From contig CP070731.1 of NCBI GenBank assembly GCA_020347545.1, positions 346,304 to 352,699 on the forward strand: DNA of 6,396 bases, in the 5' to 3' direction. Made by a program: the position numbers and the translations under genes. A model generated the notes under the pieces. That model was not told where the DNA came from and searched no databases. It saw only the letters and a program-made list of their open reading frames with translations. Origin of the DNA: Flavobacteriaceae bacterium. Lineage in GTDB: Bacteria > Bacteroidota > Bacteroidia > Flavobacteriales > Flavobacteriaceae. How positions within the stretch are numbered: the stretch's first letter is position 1; every line of letters begins with the position of its first letter. Positions 1-6,102 of this stretch are shown in pieces.

Positions 1-1
1 A

Positions 2-229
2 TATTTATTTGGAAGAGGAAAAATGGCAGATATCCTTTATAAATTATTGTTTCTTGTGTTCGTGATCATAGGAGCCTCAGCAACCCTGGATGCGGTGATC
101 AAATTCTCTGATGCCATGATCCTGGCACTGGTATTTCCAAACATGATTGGTCTTGTATTGCTATTTCCTAAAGTAAAAGAAGAAATTGATCGTTACTTAA
201 AAGACATTAAAGCGATAAAAACGAAATAG
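2..229 (+). CDS. Alanine/glycine:cation symporter, C-terminal fragment (5' end outside window)
   Basis: This is the last 75 codons of a membrane transporter that probably takes up alanine or glycine with sodium (AgcS family). The frame is open to the left edge and reads YLFGRGK before the first Met at 23, so that Met is internal and not the start. The YLFG segment followed by a hydrophobic helix (about residues 11-24 of the fragment), the SATLDAVIKFSDAMI stretch, and a last helix ending in FPNMIGL (about 37-56) resemble the final two membrane segments of this family. A charged cytoplasmic tail (KVKEEIDRYLKDIK) follows. The next gene starts 10 bases after the stop, so read-through transcription is possible, but a terminator-like hairpin begins about 24 bases after the stop. 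Substrate and coupling ion are inferred from the family. The catalytic core is not in the window. Confidence 0.8.
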   Translation, partial: YLFGRGKMADILYKLLFLVFVIIGASATLDAVIKFSDAMILALVFPNMIGLVLLFPKVKEEIDRYLKDIKAIKTK

Positions 230-239
230 ACCCTATTGA

Positions 240-1094
240 ATGAATTTTTTTGAATCCCATTTCTGGTACACTAAAGGTCAGAGAAATGGGATTTTATTTT
301 TGTTGCTCACCCTTATTGCAGTTCTTACAGCCATAGATTACCTGAATAATAAAGAGGAATTCGTTTACAACGAATATGAATTCGACTTAATTCAGCAAAA
401 AATTGATTCGCTTAAAAGATTAAAGTCTTCAAAACCAAAATTTGAAGAGCGAAAATTCAATCCAAACTACTTAACCGATTACAAAGCATACAGGTTAGGC
501 CTAAGCGTCGAAGAAATTGATCGCCTTTTTCTCTTTCGAAGTAGTGGAAAATTTGTTAATTCCAAAGAGGAATTTCAACAGGTAACCGAGGTCAGTGACA
601 GCCTTTTGAATGAAATCGCTCCATCCTTCTCCTTTCCCAAATGGATTAGTAAGAAAAAACATGTAAGCTCAAACACCAAAAAAACGAGCCCCAAAATAAT
701 TGGCTTAAATACAGTCTCTGTACAAGACTTGATGGAAATAGAAGGAATGGAGTTCAGATTGGCACAACGAATACTTGCTTACAGAAAATTTCTGGGAGGC
801 TATTCCCTCGACAAACAATTGTATGAAGTATATGATCTAAAGGTGGAACTTGTACCTAAAATTCTTAAGAGCTACCCCCTGCTCAAACCACCAACCATTC
901 AAAAAACAAATGTGAATAAAGCAACCTTTAAAGAAATCTTGTCTAACCCTTACGTGGACTACGGTTTGACAAAAAAGATCATGCGTTTAAAAGACGAGCA
1001 ACTTATCATAAATGACCTTCACGAACTTAAAAAAATAGACTCTTTCCCCTTGGAGAACTTTGATAGAATAGCCTTATATTTGTGTGCTGAATAA
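240..1094 (+). CDS. Membrane-anchored helix-hairpin-helix protein (ComEA-like, Bacteroidota type)
   Basis: This 284-residue protein probably binds DNA without sequence specificity. It has a short N-terminus (HFWYTKGQRNG) and one hydrophobic segment at about residues 16-33, which fits an uncleaved membrane anchor with the rest in the periplasm. A charged spacer follows, then three helix-hairpin-helix-like units. Unit one is about 73-135 (FNPN, YRLGLS, FRSSGKF). Unit two is about 154-211 (GLNTVSVQDLMEIEGM, AQRILAYRKFLGGY), the clearest match to ComEA-like repeats. Unit three is about 220-281 (TNVNKATFKEIL, TKKIMRLKD) and is more divergent. The length is usual for the Bacteroidota family as I know it. 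ComEA binds incoming DNA in competent bacteria, but no comEC or other uptake gene is visible here, so a competence role is unproven. The ATG at 240 keeps the N-terminal motif and is preferred. No clear ribosome binding site precedes it. Confidence 0.8.
   Translation: MNFFESHFWYTKGQRNGILFLLLTLIAVLTAIDYLNNKEEFVYNEYEFDLIQQKIDSLKRLKSSKPKFEERKFNPNYLTDYKAYRLGLSVEEIDRLFLFRSSGKFVNSKEEFQQVTEVSDSLLNEIAPSFSFPKWISKKKHVSSNTKKTSPKIIGLNTVSVQDLMEIEGMEFRLAQRILAYRKFLGGYSLDKQLYEVYDLKVELVPKILKSYPLLKPPTIQKTNVNKATFKEILSNPYVDYGLTKKIMRLKDEQLIINDLHELKKIDSFPLENFDRIALYLCAE
252..302 (+). terminator. Terminator-like hairpin with T-tract inside the start of the helix-hairpin-helix gene
   Basis: AATCCCATTTCT (253-264) and AGAAATGGGATT (282-293) are perfect 12-base reverse complements around a 17-base loop. 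A G-U pair (252 with 294) can extend the stem. The right arm runs into TTTTATTTTT (292-301), giving the shape of an intrinsic terminator. It lies 24 bases after the symporter stop but inside codons 5-20 of the next gene. It could end symporter transcripts, attenuate the downstream gene, or mask its translation start. The T-tract also encodes a conserved hydrophobic helix, so that part may be coincidence. Confidence 0.5.
1050..1082 (+). promoter_or_regulatory. Candidate Bacteroidota-type promoter for the acyl-CoA dehydrogenase
   Basis: TTG at 1050-1052 and TATATTTG at 1075-1082 are separated by 22 bases. This matches the known Bacteroidota pattern of TTG, 17-23 bases, then TAnnTTTG. It would start transcription near 1089, just upstream of the ATG at 1105 but downstream of the alternative GTG at 1084, so it agrees with the chosen start. 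The site lies within the last codons of the preceding gene. By rough estimate about one such match is expected by chance in a window this size, so the call is tentative. Confidence 0.4.
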
Positions 1095-1104
1095 ATTGCG
1101 TACT

Positions 1105-2244
1105 ATGAATTTTGAAATGTCAGAGACAAGGAAGACTATTGCCCACTCGATTCGGGAATTTTCCAAAAAACACATTAAGCCTTTCATGATGGAATGGGAC
1201 GAAAATCAAACGTTCCCTGAGGATCTGTTTCATCAGCTTGGAGAAATGGGATACATGGGTGTACTGGTGCCGGAAGAATATGGAGGGAGTGGTATGGATT
1301 ACCACGAATACATTACCGTAATTGAAGAGATCTCTAAAGTGGATTCATCAATTGGCTTGTCACTGGCCGCTCATAATTCATTGTGTACCAATCATATTTT
1401 AGAATTTGGAAATGAGGCTCAGAAACAAAAGTGGTTGCCTAAACTGGCTCACGGTGAATGGATTGGTGCCTGGGGGCTTACTGAACACAATACCGGTAGC
1501 GATGCGGGCGGTATGAGCACTACAGCTGTTAAAGACGGAGATTACTATGTTATTAATGGCGCAAAGAACTTTATCACGCATGGTATTAGCGGAAATATTG
1601 CTGTGGTGATTGTCAGAACTGGAGAAAAAGGAGATTCTCGCGGGATGACCGCATTTGTTATCGAAAAAGGAACTCCGGGCTTCTCTTCGGGAAAGAAAGA
1701 AAATAAAATGGGGATGAGGGCATCGGAAACTGCAGAACTCATTTTTGACAATTGCCGGGTCCATAAAGACAATATGCTTGGAGAGGTTGGCGAAGGATTT
1801 ATTCAATCCATGAAAGTATTGGATGGCGGAAGGATATCTATTGGAGCACTTTCTCTGGGAATTGCGAAAGGGGCCTACGAAGCAGCCCTGAAATATGCTC
1901 AGGAAAGAGAACAATTTGGGAAGTCGATAAGTAAATTTCAAGCCATCGGATTCAAACTGGCGGACATGGCCACTGAAATAGAAGCTTCAGAATTATTATT
2001 GCACAAGGCGGCCCATGACAAAACCAAGGGTGAAAAAATTACTCAAATTGGAGCGATGGCCAAAATGTACAGTTCAGAGGTTTGTGTAAAAATCGCCAAT
2101 GAAGCCCTTCAGATTCATGGAGGATATGGTTATACCAAAGACTTTCCTGTCGAAAAGTTTTACAGGGATGCCAAATTATGTACCATTGGAGAAGGAACTA
2201 CTGAAATTCAAAAACTTGTCATTTCAAGAAATCTATTGAAATAA
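1105..2244 (+). CDS. Acyl-CoA dehydrogenase (short/medium-chain type)
   Basis: This FAD enzyme oxidises an acyl-CoA to the trans-2-enoyl-CoA and passes electrons to electron-transfer flavoprotein, in fatty-acid or branched-chain amino-acid breakdown in the cytoplasm. From the ATG at 1105 it has 379 residues, the normal length. The first family signature is WGLTEHNTGSDAGG (about 123-136). REQFGKSISKFQAI (about 268-281) belongs to the C-terminal helical domain. The second signature runs from QIHGGYGYTKDFPVEKFYRDAK (336-357) to GEGTTEIQ, where Glu363 aligns with the catalytic base of short-chain family members. The N-terminal (about 5-115), middle beta (about 120-215) and C-terminal helical domains are all present. 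A GTG at 1084 would add seven residues and overlap the previous gene. The ATG is preferred because MNFEMSE resembles family N-termini and sits 10 bases after the previous stop. The motifs do not settle chain length or substrate. Confidence 0.93.
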   Translation: MNFEMSETRKTIAHSIREFSKKHIKPFMMEWDENQTFPEDLFHQLGEMGYMGVLVPEEYGGSGMDYHEYITVIEEISKVDSSIGLSLAAHNSLCTNHILEFGNEAQKQKWLPKLAHGEWIGAWGLTEHNTGSDAGGMSTTAVKDGDYYVINGAKNFITHGISGNIAVVIVRTGEKGDSRGMTAFVIEKGTPGFSSGKKENKMGMRASETAELIFDNCRVHKDNMLGEVGEGFIQSMKVLDGGRISIGALSLGIAKGAYEAALKYAQEREQFGKSISKFQAIGFKLADMATEIEASELLLHKAAHDKTKGEKITQIGAMAKMYSSEVCVKIANEALQIHGGYGYTKDFPVEKFYRDAKLCTIGEGTTEIQKLVISRNLLK

Positions 2245-2302
2245 TTCGCTAAAACCCAATCAGGGATCCTTTAAAAATTCCTTAAAAATGATTTTGAATG
2301 GG

Positions 2303-2330
2303 AAAATGAGACGCGCAGCTTCTCGTTTTA
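2303..2330. terminator. Weak terminator-like hairpin between convergent genes
   Basis: AAAATGAGA (2303-2311) and TCTCGTTTT (2321-2329) can pair over nine positions, one of them a U-G pair on the + strand transcript, around a 9-base loop. The arms carry A and T runs in the usual bidirectional-terminator arrangement. On the - strand the U-G pair becomes a C-A mismatch, so it should work better for the acyl-CoA dehydrogenase than for cca. The short, U-poor tail makes it weak. It sits in the 92-base gap between the two convergent genes, which holds nothing else I can support. Confidence 0.45.
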
Positions 2331-2336
2331 CGCTAT

Positions 2337-3761
2337 TTAGCGTTTTAGCCCAATTGCTTCAGCCTTTTTCAACATGTATCGAAAAGCTTCATCGTAGTCG
2401 TTGGAAATTTCCCCTTCTAAGATAGCTTCTTTTATGGCGTCCTTAATGATACCGATCTCCCTGCAAGGTTTCAAATCGAAAGTTTCCATGATCAGTTCAC
2501 CCGATATCGGGGGTTGAAAATTTCTCACATGGTCCCGTGCTTCCACTTCTTTAATTTTTTGACGCACCAACTTGAAATTGTTCAGATATCTTTTTTCCTT
2601 TTTCGGATTCTTTGTGGTGATATCAGCCTCGCAATGCGTCATCAGGTCATCCAGATCGTCACCGGCATCAAAAATCAGTCTTCTCACCGCAGAATCAGTT
2701 ACATTCTCAGCCAGAATTACGGGCCTTGAGCTCATCATAACAATCTTTTGAACATATTTCATTTTCTCATTTAGCGGCATTTTCAAACGCTGAAAGATCT
2801 TCTTGACCATTTTCGACCCCACGTATTCATGACCATGGAAGGTCCATCCAATTTTTTGATCAAATTTCTTTGTCGGAGCCTTACCAATATCATGCAACAA
2901 AGCGGCCCAGCGTAACCACAACTTATCCGTCTTTTCAGAAATATTATCAACCACCTGCAGGGTATGGTAAAAATTATCCTTATGCTTCTGCCCTTTAATT
3001 CTTTCAACACCATGTAAATCAGCAAGTTCCGGAAGAATAAATTGCAGCAGACCTGTCTCGAACAATAGCTTCAAACCAATAGAAGGAGTGTCACTAAGCA
3101 TGATCTTGTGAAGCTCATCCACTACTCGCTCTTCACTAATAATTTTAATCCTTCTGGCATTCTTCGATATCGATTCCAGGGACTTTTCCTCAATCTCAAA
3201 ACCCAACTGGCTCGAGAAACGTATGGCTCTCATCATTCTTAACGGATCATCGCTAAAAGTAATATCAGGATCAAGAGGTGTTCGAATAATTTTGTTTTCA
3301 AGGTCAGCAATGCCATCAAAGGGATCCAAAAGTTTACCATAATCACTTTTGTTCAAACTCAGCGCCAGGGCATTAATTGTAAAATCCCTTCGGTTCTGGT
3401 CGTCCTTTAAACTTCCACTGGCAACAAGAGGATTTCGGCTGTGCTCTACATAAGACTCTTTTCTTGCTCCCACAAATTCTATCTCAAGCCCTTTATATTT
3501 CAGCATCGCCGTCCCATAGGTTTTGAAAACCTGGACCTTGGTTTTTACCGGCAACAACTCAGCAACCCTGTGAGCCAGATCAATTCCACTTCCAACTGCC
3601 ACCACATCAATATCCTTTGATTTTGTGCGTTCCAACAAAAAATCCCGCACGTACCCACCAATTACGTAGGTGTCCAGTGAAAGATCCTCAGCCGCCTGGG
3701 CGATAAAGTCAAAAGCCGGAAGCGAAAGGGCTTTATTCAAATTAGTGTTAAAATCTAGCAT
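2337..3761 (-). CDS. cca: CCA-adding tRNA nucleotidyltransferase with HD domain
   Basis: This cytoplasmic enzyme builds or repairs the 3'-CCA end of tRNAs using CTP and ATP. It has 474 residues. The class II nucleotidyltransferase head (about 30-160) shows GGYVRD (35-40), the metal-binding pair Asp50/Asp52 in KDID, and RRDFTINALA (124-133). DDPLRMMRAIRF (171-182) corresponds to the EDxxR base-recognition motif, with the first Glu conservatively replaced by Asp171. An RNA-binding neck follows (about 190-245). The HD phosphohydrolase domain (about 255-375) carries LLHDIGK with His290/Asp291, and His308 and His311 further on. HD domains on CCA enzymes are known to have phosphodiesterase or phosphatase activity, but the activity here is inferred. 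The ATG is one base after the stop of the threonylcarbamoyl-AMP synthase gene, so the two are surely co-transcribed. A pure CC-adding, A-adding or poly(A) polymerase variant cannot be excluded by motif alone. Confidence 0.92.
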   Translation of the reverse strand: MLDFNTNLNKALSLPAFDFIAQAAEDLSLDTYVIGGYVRDFLLERTKSKDIDVVAVGSGIDLAHRVAELLPVKTKVQVFKTYGTAMLKYKGLEIEFVGARKESYVEHSRNPLVASGSLKDDQNRRDFTINALALSLNKSDYGKLLDPFDGIADLENKIIRTPLDPDITFSDDPLRMMRAIRFSSQLGFEIEEKSLESISKNARRIKIISEERVVDELHKIMLSDTPSIGLKLLFETGLLQFILPELADLHGVERIKGQKHKDNFYHTLQVVDNISEKTDKLWLRWAALLHDIGKAPTKKFDQKIGWTFHGHEYVGSKMVKKIFQRLKMPLNEKMKYVQKIVMMSSRPVILAENVTDSAVRRLIFDAGDDLDDLMTHCEADITTKNPKKEKRYLNNFKLVRQKIKEVEARDHVRNFQPPISGELIMETFDLKPCREIGIIKDAIKEAILEGEISNDYDEAFRYMLKKAEAIGLKR

Positions 3762-3762
3762 G

Positions 3763-4323
3763 TTATTTTCTCAGGAACTCGATCTCGCCAAGATCATTTA
3801 ATTTGATAATTTGAGAAGCGGTTTTTCCGGTTTCGGTTGCGGGCAAATTTACTATATAATCTGCTTTCTTCAAAAGTATCGGATCAATTTCCTCCAAAGA
3901 AGCAGGAGAAGGGTAACCACTGACGTTTGCAGAAGTTGAAACAATCGGTTTTCCAGATGCTTTGATCAATGCCTGACAGAAATCATTTTGAACGATTCTT
4001 ATAGCGACGGTATTATCCGAGGCCACCACATTAGGTGCCAGTCCGTGGGGGTTATTATAGATTACAGTAGTAGGTTTAGTGGCAGCACTTAAAAATTTCT
4101 CGATTCTTTCAGGTACAGCACCAACATATTTTTGAAGCATTTCCATTCCATCAACGAGAATGATCAGGCTTTTGCTGTCTGGTCTGTTTTTAATCTGATA
4201 AATCTTTTCAACAGCAACATTGTTTGTGGCATCACAACCAAGCCCCCAGATGGTATCTGTGGGATAGATGAATGTTCCTCCTGATGCTAAAACTTTTAAA
4301 GTTCGGTTAATCTCGTCTTTCAT
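3763..4323 (-). CDS. tsaC: L-threonylcarbamoyladenylate synthase (YrdC/TsaC type)
   Basis: This enzyme makes threonylcarbamoyl-AMP from threonine, bicarbonate and ATP, the first step of the t6A37 modification in tRNAs that read ANN codons. The protein is 186 residues, the single-domain YrdC/TsaC form without the C-terminal Sua5 domain. Family motifs in order are FIYPTDTIWGLGCDA (18-32), the basic KNRPDSKSLIILV (45-57), PTTVIY (84-89), VAIRIV (106-111) and PIVSTSANVSG (126-136), which together line the substrate and ATP pocket. The more common WPGP-type segment reads ATKPTTVIY, which I recall as normal in Bacteroidota. The start codon overlaps the stop of the upstream ATP-grasp gene as ATGA, and cca follows after one base, so translation is probably coupled on both sides. 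A paralogue or the Sua5 form elsewhere in the genome is possible. The function call is firm. Confidence 0.93.
   Translation of the reverse strand: MKDEINRTLKVLASGGTFIYPTDTIWGLGCDATNNVAVEKIYQIKNRPDSKSLIILVDGMEMLQKYVGAVPERIEKFLSAATKPTTVIYNNPHGLAPNVVASDNTVAIRIVQNDFCQALIKASGKPIVSTSANVSGYPSPASLEEIDPILLKKADYIVNLPATETGKTASQIIKLNDLGEIEFLRK
3844..3873 (-). promoter_or_regulatory. Candidate internal promoter for cca
   Basis: On the - strand, TTG (3873-3871), a 19-base spacer and TAAATTTG (3851-3844) match the Bacteroidota promoter pattern. It would start transcription about 75 bases before the cca ATG, from within the end of tsaC, letting cca be made without the ATP-grasp gene. One such match per window is about what chance allows, so this is weak. 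Confidence 0.2.
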
Positions 4324-5225
4324 AGGATACTTGTAATTTCCTTTTTACCTTCAGGGATTTCTGGTAATATTAGATAATCAGCTACTTTTGCGTTAAACGA
4401 TTCAGGGAAGAAGTTTTTTCTGGCATCGGATGGATAAAATGTCAATTCTCCAAAATAAATACTATCGTCAACTTCATAAAGATCAACGCGAACAAAAGGA
4501 AATTTCCCAGATAAAACCGAAGCCAGTTCAATCATTTTCTTCAATTTCTTTGGTTTCTTGATTTCTCCAGGATAGTCTTTCATATCCTGACTTAACACGT
4601 CCAATTTGTTCCAGTTCAAATCATAATGAGCCAGGCATTTGTTTCCTTCAAACCATTTATGAACCTGTATAAACTTGGGAGTACCATTAAAACAAAATAA
4701 TTTAAAATCCAATAACTCTCCATTTTTGTCCTCCATATATTTTTCGATGACTATCCTGGGGCTGACATTTTTATAGGCCCATTCCTGCCCTGAATGATAA
4801 TAAAGATTTTTTCGCTTCCACTTCCAAATATTAAATTTCAATCTCCCTATGTTCAATTCATCCTTATTTTTTACAATCATGTGCATATTTGAACCGTGAG
4901 TTCCTTTAACAACAAATCTATCCGGCAGCTTTTTAAAATTTATTTCCCCAAATTCAGAACAAACCTGATACAATTCAATCAAATGCCTCTCTCCTATTTT
5001 TTCTTTAACGTATTTTCTTACGGCATATTTATCAACCAGCTGGTTTAAAACAGGAGGGTGAAAATACACCTTTAGCCACTGAAGTTTCTCAACATATTTC
5101 AAAGGATTGTCAAGGTCGAGTTTAGTACCATGATAATATTCATAATATACTCTGGCATAAAAATTCATTGGTAAATGCCTGTTTTTTTTTATTAGACCAT
5201 ATAGAATTTTCTTCAATGGATTCAT
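4320..5225 (-). CDS. TupA-like ATP-grasp ligase, probably for surface polysaccharide
   Basis: This 301-residue protein resembles the ATP-grasp family named after TupA of teichuronopeptide synthesis. Members lie in capsule and lipopolysaccharide loci and are thought to join an amino acid or peptide to a sugar carboxylate using ATP. Visible motifs: a conserved entry region DNPLKYVEKLQWLKVYF (39-55) and DKYAVRKYV (65-73); FVVKGTHGSN with Lys107 as likely ATP contact; IVIEKYM (158-164) as the hinge; DFKLFCFNG (173-181); and VRVDLY (245-250) with FGELTFYP (258-265), where Asp248 and Glu260 are likely metal ligands and Thr262 sits where classical ATP-grasp enzymes often have Asn. There is no signal peptide, so it should be cytoplasmic. 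It heads an operon with tsaC (ATGA overlap) and cca, and diverges from a glycosyltransferase. Its DNA is AT-rich: hand counts give 15, 17 and 21 G+C in the 60-base blocks at 4681, 4801 and 5041. An A9 tract lies at codons 12-15. The substrate is unknown. Confidence 0.82.
   Translation of the reverse strand: MNPLKKILYGLIKKNRHLPMNFYARVYYEYYHGTKLDLDNPLKYVEKLQWLKVYFHPPVLNQLVDKYAVRKYVKEKIGERHLIELYQVCSEFGEINFKKLPDRFVVKGTHGSNMHMIVKNKDELNIGRLKFNIWKWKRKNLYYHSGQEWAYKNVSPRIVIEKYMEDKNGELLDFKLFCFNGTPKFIQVHKWFEGNKCLAHYDLNWNKLDVLSQDMKDYPGEIKKPKKLKKMIELASVLSGKFPFVRVDLYEVDDSIYFGELTFYPSDARKNFFPESFNAKVADYLILPEIPEGKKEITSIL
5182..5190 (-). repeat. Nine-base A tract (coding strand) at codons 12-15 of the ATP-grasp gene
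   Basis: Nine T on the + strand read as A9 on the coding strand, in ATA AAA AAA AAC (Ile12-Lys-Lys-Asn15). Homopolymers of this length can slip during replication or transcription. Loss of one A would bring a TGA after 19 codons, in an ATGA overlap with the in-frame Met20 codon (5166-5168). Gain of one A would bring a TGA after 28 codons. In AT-rich DNA it may be chance. Confidence 0.6.
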
Positions 5226-5230
5226 AATTG

Positions 5231-5249
5231 TAATTTTGCAGCAAAAATA
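5231..5249. promoter_or_regulatory. Overlapping opposed -7 promoter elements in the divergent gap
   Basis: The gap between the ATP-grasp gene and the glycosyltransferase (5226-5278) holds TAATTTTG on the + strand (5231-5238) and TATTTTTG on the - strand (5249-5242). Both match the Bacteroidota TAnnTTTG element exactly. Their cores form the inverted repeat TTTTGC-A-GCAAAA (5234-5246). Predicted starts are near 5245 (+) and 5235 (-), so the transcripts would overlap by a few bases. Neither has a proper TTG at the expected upstream distance (only TTT), which lowers confidence. Confidence 0.35.
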
Positions 5250-5278
5250 AATGAAATAAATTCTTGATTGGAAAAAAT

Positions 5279-6094
5279 ATGGATATATCAGTCATCATAA
5301 GCACCTACAACGCAACAAAATGGTTGGAAAAAGTTCTTTGGGGATACAACAATCAAATTTTCAAAGATTTTGAAATAGTGATAGCCGATGATGGTTCCGG
5401 TCCCGAGACAAAGGAATTAATAGACGCCATGGCTAAAAAGGTATTTTACCCTATTAAACATGTTTGGCAGGAAGATGATGGATTTCAAAAATCTCGAATT
5501 CTTAACAAAGCTATATTGGCATGTGCCGCAGATTATATTGTCATGAGTGACGGGGATTGCATCCCAAGAAGTGATTTTCTTCAAGTGCATCAGGAAAATA
5601 AAGAACCAGGTCATTTTATTTCAGGAGGATATTTTAAACTTCCCATGGATATATCTCACATGATTACAAAAGAAGATATATTGTTAGAAATATGCTTCAA
5701 CAAAAAATGGCTAAAAGAACATGGTCTTAAAAAATCGTTTAAGAACAATAAATTAACAACTAAAAAGGCCAAAGCAAACTTTCTCAATAAGATAACTACG
5801 ACCAATTCAACCTGGAACGGACACAATGCTTCCGGCTGGAAAAAGGACATTATTGAAGTAAATGGATTTGATGAAAGAATGCAATATGGAGGCCAGGATA
5901 GAGAATTAGGAGAAAGGCTGATGAACCATGGCATTAAGGGAAAGCAGTTCAGATACAGCGCAATTTGCCTCCATCTGGACCACAAAAGAGGTTATAAAAC
6001 CCCGGAGTCGATTCAAAAAAATCTGGATATACGAGCAAATGTCAAAAAGAATAATATCAAATATACGCCTTACGGAATTATCAAAGAGAACTAA
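5279..6094 (+). CDS. Family 2 glycosyltransferase with C-terminal galactosyltransferase-like domain
   Basis: This 271-residue protein is an inverting glycosyltransferase that adds a sugar from a nucleotide-sugar donor to a growing surface glycan. The GT-A fold starts at once (MDISVIISTYNATKWL). It shows ADDGS (36-40) for nucleotide binding, the QEDDGFQKSRILNKAI segment (64-79) seen in chondroitin-synthase-like GT2 enzymes, and DGD (91-93) as the metal-binding DxD. The C-terminal part has GHNASGWKKDIIEVNGFDERMQYGGQDREL (about 181-210), like the galactosyltransferase C-terminal domain, with Asp207 in the position of its acidic pair, then LHLDHKRG (231-238). No membrane segment is seen, so it works at the cytoplasmic face. 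The ATG at 5279 is chosen. A TTG at 5264 adds five residues before the usual GT2 start and is unlikely. The neighbouring TupA-like gene suggests a lipopolysaccharide or capsule role. Donor and acceptor are unknown. Confidence 0.87.
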   Translation: MDISVIISTYNATKWLEKVLWGYNNQIFKDFEIVIADDGSGPETKELIDAMAKKVFYPIKHVWQEDDGFQKSRILNKAILACAADYIVMSDGDCIPRSDFLQVHQENKEPGHFISGGYFKLPMDISHMITKEDILLEICFNKKWLKEHGLKKSFKNNKLTTKKAKANFLNKITTTNSTWNGHNASGWKKDIIEVNGFDERMQYGGQDRELGERLMNHGIKGKQFRYSAICLHLDHKRGYKTPESIQKNLDIRANVKKNNIKYTPYGIIKEN

Positions 6095-6102
6095 TTCAGA
6101 TT

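Noticed and set aside
23..25. ATG at 23 as the start of a small membrane protein
   Set aside because: The frame is open upstream to the window edge with YLFGRGK, which fits the symporter C-terminus, so this Met is internal.
1084..1104. GTG start adding seven residues to the acyl-CoA dehydrogenase
   Set aside because: It overlaps the previous gene, gives an N-terminus unlike the family, and lies upstream of the predicted transcription start. The ATG at 1105 is better.
1399..1941. A 180-codon open frame antisense to the acyl-CoA dehydrogenase, with a shorter one at 1545-1772
   Set aside because: The translations show no recognisable domain and are rich in Ser, Phe and Cys, as expected from the complement of a conserved gene. 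The + strand frame has all family motifs.
2331..2342. CGCTATTTAGCG palindrome followed by TTTT at the end of cca
   Set aside because: The stem is four to five pairs with a very small loop, too weak to call a separate terminator. It overlaps the last codons of cca.
5264..5278. TTG start adding five residues to the glycosyltransferase
   Set aside because: The ATG at 5279 gives the usual MDISVIISTYN beginning of GT2 enzymes.
5656..5985. A 109-codon open frame antisense to the glycosyltransferase
   Set aside because: It lies wholly opposite a well-supported gene, has no start context or family features, and has a Trp/Leu/Ser-rich composition typical of a shadow frame.
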